A stretch of 64,000 nt of DNA from positions 1 through 64,000 of the forward strand of contig NZ_FMXT01000006.1 in assembly GCF_900104335.1 (NCBI RefSeq), given 5' to 3'. The notes under the pieces were generated by a model. It had not been told where the DNA came from. It saw nothing but the letters and a program-made list of their open reading frames with translations, and made no database searches. Made by a program: the position numbers and the translations under genes. This DNA is from Pseudobutyrivibrio sp. YE44 (GTDB lineage Bacteria; Bacillota; Clostridia; Lachnospirales; Lachnospiraceae). This document shows positions 25,564-35,037 of this stretch, piece by piece. Numbering within the stretch: position 1 is the first letter of the stretch; each line of letters starts with the position of its first letter.

Positions 25564-26871
25564 TTAGATGAATGGAGCCATGTATAATGGTAAAGTCACC
25601 AGTCCATTGTCACTCACACCTACATTGCCATCAATAAATTTATATGCGAACGTAATATCATCATATTTTTTTAATACTGAATTAATTGAATTTGCGTTTG
25701 CTTTTCCACCCTTAACTTCTATAGGAATAACTTTTCCATCTTTTTGGATAATTACATCTAGTTCCTTTTTTGTAGTTTCATTTTTGTAAAAGTAGAGGTT
25801 ATATCCTTTTTTGTGCAATGCGTCTGCTATAGCACATTCATATATTCCACCTTTGGTATTACCTTCTAGTGTATTTTCCACTATGTGTTGCTTAAGCGAA
25901 AAATCCTTCATTGCAACTAGTAACGATAAATCGGTAGTGTACGCTCTAAAGAAATCATTTCGAGCATAGTCATCCAAATCATATCTAATATCTGTTACAA
26001 TCCTGCTTAAATGCACCATATCAGCTCTAAGCAACCAGTCTATACTATTATAATATTTTTGAGCCCTGGCGCCCTTTTCAATTTCTTTATATTGAAATTT
26101 ATGATTTTCTTTATCGAGTAGTTGTTTACCTAGAGTGAGATAACACTTTTCTGCTTTTACTTTTTCTTCTGCAGTTGCATAATGGGCGATATCATATAGA
26201 TATCCTTGAAGAAGACTCCTTTGTATATTGTCAACTTCTCTATAATCCTTTGTATCCAAATATTTTTGAACAGCTTCAGGCATACCGCCAGTAGCTATAT
26301 ATTGCCTATAATAGCTAAACATCTGATCATTAATTGCGGTAGGAACAGGCTGTTTTTTGTCAATACATGTCTTTAGAGAGTCAATCATCTCCTCAGTAAT
26401 ACCTAATCCCCAGAGGAATTCTTCGAAATCTAAACCATACATTTTCTGATAATCAACATAGCCTACTGGATATGAGGATGCACGTTTATAATCAATTCCA
26501 AGTAGCGAACCTGATACTATAACATCGTATCTGTTATCTAATGCCCAGAACTTCAATGCTGTAATGGCTTCTTCGCATTCCTGAATCTCGTCAAAGAATA
26601 TTAACGTTTTACTAGGAATAATCTTTTTATCTGGAAAACGAAATCGAAGTGCCATAACCATGTTATCAACGGTTAAATCTCCTTCAAATATTGTCTTTGC
26701 GGAAGGCATTTCTTTAAAATTTATTTCAACTACCTCTTCATAATTATCTTCTGCAAATCTTTCGATAATATATGTTTTTCCAGTCTGTCTAGCACCTTGT
26801 ACAACAAGACATTTTTTTTCCTTGTGATCCACCCAGTATTTTAGCTGGTCTGTTGCTTTTCTTCTCAGCAT
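25564..26871 (-). CDS. AAA_14/DUF4143 ATPase
   Basis: About 435 residues. Walker A is GARQTGKTY near residue 33 and Walker B LIFFDEIQE near 90; sensor-like VSGSLLG follows. The C-terminal DUF4143 part has the PD-(D/E)XK-like strand pattern ELDVIIQKDGKVIPIEVKGG. This combination marks a common bacterial ATPase family of unclear role, often linked to toxin-like or mobile regions. ATG at 26871 is chosen over the upstream in-frame ATG because GAGAGG lies 6 bases before it. The leader contains a duplicated ribosome-site region. The gene interrupts the T7SS island on the opposite strand. Confidence 0.8.
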   Translation of the reverse strand: MLRRKATDQLKYWVDHKEKKCLVVQGARQTGKTYIIERFAEDNYEEVVEINFKEMPSAKTIFEGDLTVDNMVMALRFRFPDKKIIPSKTLIFFDEIQECEEAITALKFWALDNRYDVIVSGSLLGIDYKRASSYPVGYVDYQKMYGLDFEEFLWGLGITEEMIDSLKTCIDKKQPVPTAINDQMFSYYRQYIATGGMPEAVQKYLDTKDYREVDNIQRSLLQGYLYDIAHYATAEEKVKAEKCYLTLGKQLLDKENHKFQYKEIEKGARAQKYYNSIDWLLRADMVHLSRIVTDIRYDLDDYARNDFFRAYTTDLSLLVAMKDFSLKQHIVENTLEGNTKGGIYECAIADALHKKGYNLYFYKNETTKKELDVIIQKDGKVIPIEVKGGKANANSINSVLKKYDDITFAYKFIDGNVGVSDNGLVTLPLYMAPFI

Positions 26872-26963
26872 AAATGCACCTCTCATCAACATTTTGGAAT
26901 GATGTAATTGCTATAACATCAACATTTTAGAACTCTAAAATGTACCTCTCATCAACATTTTGG
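26872..26963 (-). repeat. Duplicated leader of the AAA_14 ATPase gene
   Basis: On the minus strand CCAAAATGTTGATGAGAGGT followed by [AG]CATTT occurs at 26872-26897 (functional, before the ATG) and again at 26937-26963 (start changed to TAG). A shorter third copy of AAATGTTGATG lies between. The remaining stretch to 27068 shows only AT-rich sequence. Confidence 0.7.
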
Positions 26964-27068
26964 TATATTATAACATTTATTATTCTAAAAATCCACTAAT
27001 AGACTAACTCCCAATATATAACCATAAGACAAAAATAGACATCCATCAGATGTGATAGATGTCTACAG

Positions 27069-27097
27069 TAAAAAACAGGACCCGGCTGGGTCCTGTT
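27069..27097 (-). terminator. Terminator of the endoglucanase gene
   Basis: Perfect 10-bp stem AACAGGACCC/GGGTCCTGTT, loop GGCT, followed on the minus strand by TTTTT. Nearly the same as the terminator at 25524-25553. Confidence 0.85.
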
Positions 27098-27107
27098 AGT
27101 ATTTATA

Positions 27108-28637
27108 TTATTTTACTTTTACATTTGTAAATGTAGCAGTTGTGCCGTTTGCCTTTTCGCCGTTGAAGCCGAAGGAAACAGAAGCGCCCTTATCTACATT
27201 TCCGTTGTATGACTCGTTCTGGATTACATAGTGCTTACCCTTGTGAGAAACGATCTTTGCATTCCAGATAGCTGTGATGTTTACATCGCTATCGAACTCG
27301 ATCTTCCAGCTTGTCATAGCTTTTCCAGTGTTGTTAGTAAATGTGTTGTTAGCTGAGAAACCTGTTCCCCAATCAGAAGCAACATCAAATGTTACAGCAT
27401 TACCTGTAGTCTTACCTGTCTCAGGCTTAGTCTCAGGCTTTGTTTCAGGCTTTGTTTCAGGCTTAGTCTCAGGCTTAGTCTCAGGCTTTGTTTCAGGCTT
27501 AGTCTCTGGTTTTGTCTCAGGCTTTGTTGAAGGCTGGCTGCTTGAGTTGCTAGTGTTGTTTGTAAGCTCGCTGCTCTTGCAAGTCTTTACAAGCCACTTA
27601 CCAGCTTCACTAAGATCTGACTCTGTCCAGTTGCTTGTCTTTGAGCAAGAAGAGTTAAGTGCTGAAGCTGACTCGCCCTTGTTACATAAGCTCCACATTG
27701 CGAAACTGATGTTGTTCTCCTTGAAGAGCTTCATCCAATCGTTTGCATTGTTGAAGTCGTATCCGCCGTTACCTGAAGCATCGCAAACACCAAACTCTGT
27801 ACAGATGATAGGTGTACCTGCGTTAACTGCTGCACGTACGTTGTTCTTAATTCCATCGTAGTGAGTTGCAGCGTAGAAGTGAACTGTGTACATGATGTTC
27901 TGGAAACCATCGTTCTTAAGTGGCTTATCTGCAACCTGATCTACTCTCTGTGACCAGTCGTTTGTACCACAGATGATGATGTTGTTTGCACCAGTCTTTC
28001 TGATTACACCAGCGATAGTCTTGCTGTATGTGTATAAATCCTTACCGCTGCCATCATACCAGTTTGTGCTTGTTGGCTCGTTGGCAATCTCAAAGATTAC
28101 GTTGTCTACATTCTTATACTTGTTTGCGTAAGTTGTAAAGAATGACTTTGCTGCATTGATATCTTCGTTTGGATTGTAGTTTAATACATGCCAATCGATG
28201 ATTACATACATGCCAAGTTCCTGTGCTGCCTTAACAGCTTCCTGGATCTTCTGATCCATTAAGTTTTTGTTTCCTTGTGTATATCCATTTTCACGAGCAT
28301 ATACAGCAAGTCTAACTGTGTCGATACCCCAATCATCTCTTAAGCTCTTGAAGGCATCCTTGTTTACATACTGTGGAAACCACTGTACGCCGTGTGTACT
28401 AATACCATGTAACTGAACAGGCTTACCATTCTTATCAACGATTGTTGGAGCCTTGAAGCTGCTTGTCTGCTTTACAGAAAGCTTTCCGTGCTGTGCGAAT
28501 GGTGTCTGTGTACTCCCCTTAGTTGTTGCTTGTGTAGTAGTGTTTGCAGCATTTACCACTGGCATAGATAATGGCTGTCCAACGGCAAGTACTGTAGCTA
28601 ATGCTAACGAAGCAATGATACTAATTCTTCTTTTCAT
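27108..28637 (-). CDS. Secreted GH5 endoglucanase with CBM2
   Basis: A 509-residue enzyme that cleaves beta-1,4-glucan (cellulose) outside the cell. A signal peptide (1 to about 30, ending VVNAA) precedes the GH5 barrel (about 45-350). The acid/base Glu is in IANEPT (Glu187) and the nucleophile in CTEFG (Glu281). A KPET linker of about ten tandem repeats follows, then a family 2 carbohydrate-binding module (about 412-509) with the usual Trp residues (SDWGTGF, SWKIEF, IWNAKI). AGAAAGGG stands before the ATG. The domain order resembles Butyrivibrio End1. It has no evident link to the T7SS genes around it and probably inserted between them. Confidence 0.93.
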   Translation of the reverse strand: MKRRISIIASLALATVLAVGQPLSMPVVNAANTTTQATTKGSTQTPFAQHGKLSVKQTSSFKAPTIVDKNGKPVQLHGISTHGVQWFPQYVNKDAFKSLRDDWGIDTVRLAVYARENGYTQGNKNLMDQKIQEAVKAAQELGMYVIIDWHVLNYNPNEDINAAKSFFTTYANKYKNVDNVIFEIANEPTSTNWYDGSGKDLYTYSKTIAGVIRKTGANNIIICGTNDWSQRVDQVADKPLKNDGFQNIMYTVHFYAATHYDGIKNNVRAAVNAGTPIICTEFGVCDASGNGGYDFNNANDWMKLFKENNISFAMWSLCNKGESASALNSSCSKTSNWTESDLSEAGKWLVKTCKSSELTNNTSNSSSQPSTKPETKPETKPETKPETKPETKPETKPETKPETKPETGKTTGNAVTFDVASDWGTGFSANNTFTNNTGKAMTSWKIEFDSDVNITAIWNAKIVSHKGKHYVIQNESYNGNVDKGASVSFGFNGEKANGTTATFTNVKVK

Positions 28638-28924
28638 TTTTTCTGCCCTTTCTTGTTGTATTACGGTATTATTTCGTTTATTAATTACCGCCCGTAGAAT
28701 ATACCATATTATTGTCGTTATGTAAATGAAAAGTTACAAATTCGTAATAAGCGGTTCATATATCCTTGATTTTCTGAAGAAATAATTAAAATCTATATTA
28801 TTTTTCGGCAATTAATCATCCTCTCTATAGTGGTAGCAAGCACAAATCTCCTTTGTTTTTTCACAGAACTATAAAAACTTATTTGTAATATAGGGGTAGA
28901 TTGTGGAGAAGTGCGAGGTGGGAT

Positions 28925-29176
28925 ATGGACAATAGTTTGATTATTAGATTTAGAAATGTGAAAAAGAACGAGGAATTTGATATAGAAGTTCCGGTGGACA
29001 TAACAGCTAACGAGCTGATTTATGGTTTGAAGAAGAGCTTTAATCTAGACATAAATATGGATGATTCCAAGCAGTGCTATCTTCGGGCTGAAAATCCTAT
29101 TGCCCTTATAAAGGGAGAGGCTCAGTTGGAGCAGCTGGGGCTTAGGGATGGTTCTGTTGTTTTTTATGAGCGGTAA
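28925..29176 (+). CDS. esaB: EsaB/YukD-like ubiquitin-fold T7SS protein
   Basis: An 83-residue small protein with beta-grasp pattern: LIIRFRNV strand, DIEVPVDITANELIYGLKK helix, and the final LGLRDGSVVFYE strand typical of ubiquitin-like YukD/EsaB. It lies directly before essC, as in other T7SSb loci. ATG 28925 has AGGTGGG close by; TTG at 28901, with AGGGG upstream, is an alternative giving 91 residues. The 287 bases upstream, between the divergent cellulase and this gene, hold AT-rich promoter DNA with no other clear feature. Confidence 0.8.
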   Translation: MDNSLIIRFRNVKKNEEFDIEVPVDITANELIYGLKKSFNLDINMDDSKQCYLRAENPIALIKGEAQLEQLGLRDGSVVFYER

Positions 29177-29230
29177 TGATAAGTGATTTCAACTAGAAAC
29201 TGTCAGGGACAAATGACTGAAGGGGTGTCT

Positions 29231-32200
29231 ATGAAATATAAGATTACATTATTCAACAGTAGAGTTTACAAAGAGGTCACTGTAGAGGATTCGTTTGAGG
29301 GCTTGATGATTGGTACTAGTCGCAATTGTCAGGTCCAATTTATTTCTGAGGACTTTGGCAGAGACTTTATTATTCGCCTGAAGAACAATCAGGGGTCAGT
29401 GATAGTGTCTGCTGATTCGGGAATATATTTTTCTGCAAATGGAAATGAGGCGGCATCCTTTGAAATCAGAGTGGGTGGAGCTTTACTTGCTATGGATGAA
29501 AACACCAGGCAGGAGCTTATCAATCTTCAATTTGATGCTGATTTTTCTACAGTGCAGGACAACTACAACTATGTAATCAACATCCAAGGGCAGAATACAA
29601 TTTCCATTGGCGGAGCAGGTAATTCCACCATCCGCTTCTTTGACAGGGAGTTGAAGGATGGTGCTGTGACTCTGATTAGGGCTAATGGTGGGTTCCAGAT
29701 CGACGATAGCAAGCTTGCCTATGGCACCACTATCAACGGTAGCCTTCACAAGGATAGAAATGAGCTTTTCAAACCAAAGGATTTCTTGGGAATCTATGGT
29801 CATTCCTTTTATCTCGATGGGGAGCTGCTGTACACCTCTGACACCTTGGGGGTGGCAACAAATCTTCCAAGTCAGTTGATAGAGGCCAAGAATATTCATT
29901 TCCAATATCCTAAGTACACCAGAAGTGTTCGTCAGCACTACAAGGTTCCTCAGGATTCTATTGAGGTGCTCCCTCCAAAGTCAAAGACCAATGACGAGCA
30001 CAAGAATCTGTTTATGATATTGCTGCCAACAGTCATGATGCTTTGTGTCATGGTAGTACTTCGTGGCCTGATGATGGGCAGCAACATTGGTTATGTGATT
30101 ATGTTTGCAGCATCAGGTGTAATCAGTGGTGTGCTGGCTGTCATTAACTATTTCCAAGATAAAAAGAAGCGCGCAGAAAAGGAAGAAAAACGAATCGCTT
30201 ACTACAACAATTATATTCAGGGCAAAGAGAATGAAATCATTGAGTCCCGTGCGGACGAGAAAACCATTCAGCTTCGTATGAATCGTTCTGTTGAAGACAC
30301 TATGAATTCCATTCAGCATTTCGATGGAAATCTTTTCTCTCATACAAAGGATGAAGAGGATTTCTTGGATGTGTGGATTGGAACAGGCCTAGTGAAATCT
30401 GCGGTTCAGGTGTGCTTCAAACCACAGGAATACATCGATATTGATGATGCCATGATGGATATCCCTGAGCAGATTCACGACAAGTATCAGTATATCGATG
30501 GTATGCCGGTGGTGCTTCAGCTTAGAGACGCCAATGCTGTGGGCTTTGTGGCAGACAGAACAAAGCTTTATCAGCTTATGAAAAATATGATTGTCACCAT
30601 TGCCGGCGAGTATTTTTACAAGGAAGTGAAGATGTTCTTAATCCTTGGTGAGAATGATGTGCCAGATTTTTCGTGGGCTCGATGGTTTAAGAACATGTCT
30701 TCCGACAATGGCGGTATGAGATATTTTATGTACGATGATGAAAGTGCAAAACAGGCCCTTGAGTTTTTGTACAACGAGCTTTCTGCCCGTGAGCAGCTGA
30801 AGGCTGACGTAATAAAAGAGCTACCAACTTTTGTTGTTTTTGTTTATCGCTCAGAAAAGATTGGCAAACATCCTGTTATGGATTATGTGGAAAAGGCAGC
30901 AAGTCTTGGTTTTGTTTTCCTGTTTTGGGAGGAGCAGCCAGAGCTCTTGAATATGTTCTGTTCAAAGCTGGTTTTCTTAGAGAGCAACACTTACAAGGGA
31001 TACATTCAGGATGCGGAGGATGGCAAGCAGATTCAGCCATTCGTCTATCCTCATACAAGTAGGGCAGAGGTTCAGGAGCTGGCCCTTAGATTGGGCTGCG
31101 TCTATATTGATGAGATGAGCCTGGAGGAAACTCTCACCAAGAATATTACTCTGTATGAGTTGCTTGGAATTATGAATGCCTATGATCTTGATTTAAGTCA
31201 GCGCTGGGGTAATTCGAAAATCTACAAGAGCATGGCAGCGCCACTAGGTGTGCGAAGCACCGGTGAAACTGTGTATCTTGATATTCACGAGAAGTATATG
31301 GGACCTCATGGTCTTGTGGCTGGTACCACTGGTTCAGGTAAATCAGAAATCATCCAATCCTACATCCTTTCAATGGCTACCTTGTTCCATCCTTACGAGG
31401 TGGGCTTTGTAATCATCGATTTCAAGGGTGGTGGTATGGCAAACCAGTTTGAAAATCTGCCACATTTGACAGGCACCATCACAAATATTGACGGCAAACA
31501 AATTGATCGTTCACTTCGCTCTATCAAGGCGGAGCTTTTGAGACGCCAAGCTTTATTCTCAGAGGCAAAGGTAAACAAGATTGACGATTATATTAGCCTT
31601 TACAAGCAGGGCGAAGTTGAGACACCTCTTCCACATTTGATTTTGGTAGTAGATGAGTTTGCAGAGCTTAAAAGCGAGCAGCCAGAGTTTATGAAGGAGT
31701 TGATTTCAGCAGCTCGTATCGGACGAAGCCTTGGTGTGCATTTGATTCTTGCCACCCAGAAGCCAGCAGGCGTTGTAAACGACCAGATCTGGTCCAACTC
31801 AAAGTTCAAGCTTTGTCTGAAGGTGCAGGATAAATCAGATAGTAACGAGGTTATCAAATCTCCTCTTGCAGCAGAAATCAGAGAGCCTGGACGAGCTTAT
31901 CTTCAGGTAGGAAATAACGAGATTTTCGAGCTGTTCCAGTCGGCATATTCAGGTGCGCCAGCTGTGGTTAGTAGCACAGAAAATAAACGTAAATACGAAA
32001 TAGACGGTGTGGATTTAGCTGGACGCAGAACAGTTTTGTACAAGCAAAAGGGTGAGAAGGTAAAGGGCGACCAGAATCAGCTGGAGGCGATTGTAGAGCG
32101 CATCAGCGAGTACTGTGATGAGCAGCATATTGAAAAGCTTCAGGCTATATGCTTGCCACCTCTTGCAGAGGTTATTGCCTTCCCTTCAAAGGAAGAACTT

Positions 32201-33772
32201 CAATTCGTAGATACGGATATCGTGGCAGAGATTGGTGTATATGATGATCCAGATAGTCAGTATCAGGGAATGCACACAATTAACCTGACCCGCGAGAATG
32301 TGATGTTGATTGGCTCGGCACAATCCGGCAAAACAAATCTGCTTCAGACCATCATCAGAAGTGTTGCCACAAAGTATTCTCCTGCACAGGTCAACATTTA
32401 TGCAATCGATTTTGCATCTATGGTGCTGAAGAATTTTGAAGGTCTGAATCATGTGGGTGGTGTTGTAACCTCCTCTGATGATGAAAAACTAAAGAATCTT
32501 TTCAAGCTCCTTTATTCAGAGATTGAAGCCAGAAAGAAGAAGCTCCTTTCAGTGGGAGTTAGCTCCTTTGCGGCTTATTTAGAGGCAGGCAAGACAGACC
32601 TTCCTCAAATCCTTCTGTTGGTTGACAACCTGACAGCACTTCGTGAAATGTATTTCACTGAAAACGACGAGCTTCTGGGTATCTGCCGTGAGGGTTTGAC
32701 TGTGGGTATCACTGTGATTATCGCCAACACTCAGACTGCCGGCATGGGCTACAAATACCTGAGCAATTTCTCTTGTCGCATGGCAATGTTCTGCAACGAT
32801 TCAAATGAGTACAGCACTCTGTTTGAGCATTGCCGAGAGAGAATAGAGGACATCCACGGAAGATGTCTGGTGGAAATCAACAAGAACCATATGGATTGCC
32901 AGACATATCTGGCCTTCGAGGGTGTGAAGGAAATTGAAAGAGTCCAGGCCATAAGAGAATTTGTAGCTGAGCAAAACGCTGCATATCCTGACATGCAGGC
33001 TCGCCAGATTCCTGTCATCCCATCACTTTTGAAGGCAGAAACTGTGGTGAAGTCTTACGTCGGCTTTGCAAAGAAGAAATTCGAGCTTGTTGTGGGCTTG
33101 AACTATGCCACTGTGGAGCCTTATGTGGTGGATGTAGGTAGCATGGGTGCTATCGCCGTCTGTGGACGAGCAGGTTCCGGCAGACATAATTTCATAAACT
33201 ATACTGTAAATATGCTTGCTCGAATGTATCCGGATATGACTGAGGTTCACATCATCGATGGTATCGACAAGGGACTTGCACACCTGAAGGATAAGCCAAA
33301 TGTTATGACCTATGGCATGACTAACGAAGTTGCAGTAGAATTGATTGCAAAGGCTGAGCAGGTTCTTGGCGCTAGATATGATGCGCTTACAGCTGGCGAG
33401 GATACTGTTTTAGCTCAGGCGAAACTATTGCTTTTGGTATTTAACTCTGCAGATGCTATTACTGCAATTTCAACAAATGCTACCGCCTTAGCTTCCTTCA
33501 AAAATATAATTGGAAAGTATAAGAACATGAAGGTGGGAATCATAATTGGTGGAATTGAAAATGAACCAATCCCATACAACGCACCTGAAATCCTCAAGAA
33601 GCTGAAGGAACAAAAGCACTTTATGTTCTTCGACAATTTGGGCGCAATGAAAGCAGCAGAAATCCCACTTGTAGCAGCCAAGGCCTTTAAGAAGCAGATT
33701 GAGTTGGGAGATGGATACTACCTGAAGGACAATCTTATCGTGAAGCTGAAGACACCGCTGTGGGATGAGTGA
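29231..33772 (+). CDS. essC: EssC-type T7SS ATPase (FtsK/SpoIIIE family)
   Basis: The membrane ATPase that drives T7SSb export. About 1,513 residues from the ATG at 29231 (AAGGGG upstream; an in-frame GTG at 29183 is less likely). Two FHA-like domains (about 1-215, e.g. MIGTSRNC and TISIGGAGNS) precede two TM helices (about 257-305). Three FtsK-like domains follow: D1 Walker A GTTGSGKS (near 698) with LILVVDEF (near 802); D2 GSAQSGKT (near 1027) with ILLLVDN (near 1125); D3 GRAGSGRH (near 1312) with LLLVFN, which lacks the normal Lys/acidic residues and is degenerate. This is the usual pattern: only D1 looks fully active. Upstream is esaB; other core genes are not recognisable. Confidence 0.95.
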   Translation: MKYKITLFNSRVYKEVTVEDSFEGLMIGTSRNCQVQFISEDFGRDFIIRLKNNQGSVIVSADSGIYFSANGNEAASFEIRVGGALLAMDENTRQELINLQFDADFSTVQDNYNYVINIQGQNTISIGGAGNSTIRFFDRELKDGAVTLIRANGGFQIDDSKLAYGTTINGSLHKDRNELFKPKDFLGIYGHSFYLDGELLYTSDTLGVATNLPSQLIEAKNIHFQYPKYTRSVRQHYKVPQDSIEVLPPKSKTNDEHKNLFMILLPTVMMLCVMVVLRGLMMGSNIGYVIMFAASGVISGVLAVINYFQDKKKRAEKEEKRIAYYNNYIQGKENEIIESRADEKTIQLRMNRSVEDTMNSIQHFDGNLFSHTKDEEDFLDVWIGTGLVKSAVQVCFKPQEYIDIDDAMMDIPEQIHDKYQYIDGMPVVLQLRDANAVGFVADRTKLYQLMKNMIVTIAGEYFYKEVKMFLILGENDVPDFSWARWFKNMSSDNGGMRYFMYDDESAKQALEFLYNELSAREQLKADVIKELPTFVVFVYRSEKIGKHPVMDYVEKAASLGFVFLFWEEQPELLNMFCSKLVFLESNTYKGYIQDAEDGKQIQPFVYPHTSRAEVQELALRLGCVYIDEMSLEETLTKNITLYELLGIMNAYDLDLSQRWGNSKIYKSMAAPLGVRSTGETVYLDIHEKYMGPHGLVAGTTGSGKSEIIQSYILSMATLFHPYEVGFVIIDFKGGGMANQFENLPHLTGTITNIDGKQIDRSLRSIKAELLRRQALFSEAKVNKIDDYISLYKQGEVETPLPHLILVVDEFAELKSEQPEFMKELISAARIGRSLGVHLILATQKPAGVVNDQIWSNSKFKLCLKVQDKSDSNEVIKSPLAAEIREPGRAYLQVGNNEIFELFQSAYSGAPAVVSSTENKRKYEIDGVDLAGRRTVLYKQKGEKVKGDQNQLEAIVERISEYCDEQHIEKLQAICLPPLAEVIAFPSKEELQFVDTDIVAEIGVYDDPDSQYQGMHTINLTRENVMLIGSAQSGKTNLLQTIIRSVATKYSPAQVNIYAIDFASMVLKNFEGLNHVGGVVTSSDDEKLKNLFKLLYSEIEARKKKLLSVGVSSFAAYLEAGKTDLPQILLLVDNLTALREMYFTENDELLGICREGLTVGITVIIANTQTAGMGYKYLSNFSCRMAMFCNDSNEYSTLFEHCRERIEDIHGRCLVEINKNHMDCQTYLAFEGVKEIERVQAIREFVAEQNAAYPDMQARQIPVIPSLLKAETVVKSYVGFAKKKFELVVGLNYATVEPYVVDVGSMGAIAVCGRAGSGRHNFINYTVNMLARMYPDMTEVHIIDGIDKGLAHLKDKPNVMTYGMTNEVAVELIAKAEQVLGARYDALTAGEDTVLAQAKLLLLVFNSADAITAISTNATALASFKNIIGKYKNMKVGIIIGGIENEPIPYNAPEILKKLKEQKHFMFFDNLGAMKAAEIPLVAAKAFKKQIELGDGYYLKDNLIVKLKTPLWDE

Positions 33773-33792
33773 GGAAAGGAGAAGAAAATATT

Positions 33793-34254
33793 ATGGAATT
33801 AGATTCAAGAATAAAAGATGCATTGACAAAAATAGATTTTGTTAAGCGTTATGAGGAGTTGTCTAACGAGTACGATTCAGAAAGGACACCATTATCAGAG
33901 CGATTAATATATCTTGATGGAGAAGAAGTGATGGATTCTATTGCCGCACTAGGATACAAGCCTTTGTTTGATTCGAAGGAAAAGTTTTTTAAGATTCAAG
34001 AAGAGGAAGTTGAAGATTATTCCTTTGGTTTTCACATTATTTTGAGGGATGGAAAAGCTGATTTAGTATGGGTTGTAAGAAAAGATGATGAATTACTTTT
34101 AGGGGCGCCATGGAGTACATATTCAAGACGTTTAATTAGTTTAGATTATAGGATAAAACAGCCAATATATGGTGATTATGATGATTTAGATGAAATCCTA
34201 AAAACAGCCTTTGAAATGTATGAGGATTTTAAAAAGGCTGTTTTGGCGGAATAA
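33793..34254 (+). CDS. Hypothetical protein downstream of essC
   Basis: A 153-residue acidic, soluble protein without signal peptide, TM or recognised family. It has a helical N-terminus and beta strands around FGFHIILRDGKADLVWVV. ATG 33793 is preferred (GGAG 11 bases upstream) over an in-frame GTG at 33769 that overlaps the essC stop. Co-transcription with essC suggests an accessory or immunity role, but nothing in the sequence proves it. Confidence 0.5.
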   Translation: MELDSRIKDALTKIDFVKRYEELSNEYDSERTPLSERLIYLDGEEVMDSIAALGYKPLFDSKEKFFKIQEEEVEDYSFGFHIILRDGKADLVWVVRKDDELLLGAPWSTYSRRLISLDYRIKQPIYGDYDDLDEILKTAFEMYEDFKKAVLAE

Positions 34255-34260
34255 ACAAGT

Positions 34261-34908
34261 ATGAAATACAAAAACATTGTAAAGGCAAAATTTATATCGA
34301 GGCCCAACCGATTTATAGCCCAGGTTGATATTAAAGGACATGAGACTACTGTACATGTGAAAAACACTGGTAGGTGCAAGGAACTGTTGCTGCCAGGGGC
34401 CACAGTCTATCTTGAAAAGTCTGATAATCCCTCACGAAAGACCTTGTATGACCTGGTGGCAGTAGAAGCGGAAGTGGGGCTTGTAAACATTGACTCTCAG
34501 GCACCTAATGCAGTGGTGAATGAGTGGCTAGCCACACAGGACTATGACCTTGTAATTCCGGAATACAAATATGGAAACTCTAGAATCGATTTTTATATGG
34601 AGCGTGGGGCTGATAAATTTCTGATGGAAGTGAAGGGCTGTACTTTAATAAAGGATGGCATCGGCTATTTTCCAGATGCTCCTACAGAGCGAGGGGTAAA
34701 GCATCTTAGGGAACTTACCGCTGCAACTCGGCTTGGCTACAAAGCAATCATAGCCTTTGTAATTCAAGTGGAGGGGGTAAACGAAGTGCGCCCAAATGTA
34801 GACACTCATCCTGAATTTGGAGTAGCTCTTGCAGAGGCTAAAGCAGCCGGGGTAGAGGTGCTGTTCCTACAGTGCCAGGTAAAAGAGGATGAGCTTGTGA
34901 TTATATAA
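34261..34908 (+). CDS. sfsA: SfsA family protein (sugar fermentation stimulation homologue)
   Basis: A 215-residue protein matching SfsA over its length: the start AKFISRPNRFIAQV, HVKNTGRCKELLLPG, IPEYKYGNSRIDFYME, FLMEVKGCTL, FPDAPTERGVKHLREL and the final strand FLQCQV. The C-terminal half has a PD-(D/E)XK-like nuclease fold with D, E and K residues in place; the N-terminal half is OB-fold-like. E. coli SfsA binds DNA; the cellular role is unsettled. It is the first housekeeping gene after the T7SS island, only 6 bases after the preceding stop. Confidence 0.93.
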   Translation: MKYKNIVKAKFISRPNRFIAQVDIKGHETTVHVKNTGRCKELLLPGATVYLEKSDNPSRKTLYDLVAVEAEVGLVNIDSQAPNAVVNEWLATQDYDLVIPEYKYGNSRIDFYMERGADKFLMEVKGCTLIKDGIGYFPDAPTERGVKHLRELTAATRLGYKAIIAFVIQVEGVNEVRPNVDTHPEFGVALAEAKAAGVEVLFLQCQVKEDELVII

Positions 34909-34933
34909 ATTTTATTAGATTAAGAGGACAGGA

Positions 34934-35025
34934 TTGACAAATCCGTAGTTGCGGATTATTATTTAACTAAGCAATGGCATATGCTGTTGCTTAGTTTTTG
35001 TATATTGAATCCGCACTTGCGGATT
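34934..35025 (+). promoter_or_regulatory. Promoter with twin palindromic operators before the XRE regulator
   Basis: TTGACA (34934-34939) and TATTAT (34957-34962) are 17 bases apart, and the spacer is filled by the palindrome AATCCG-N6-CGGATT (34940-34957). A second AATCCG-N6-CGGATT lies at 35008-35025, just before the gene. Between them is a strong hairpin AACTAAGCAA/TTGCTTAGTT. The arrangement predicts repression of the XRE gene, likely by its own product. Confidence 0.75.
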
Positions 35026-35037
35026 GAGGGCGCAGAT

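Noticed and set aside
27274-27861. 195-codon plus-strand frame within the cellulase gene
   Set aside because: Antisense shadow of the repetitive KPET linker and barrel; no ribosome site and no plausible product.
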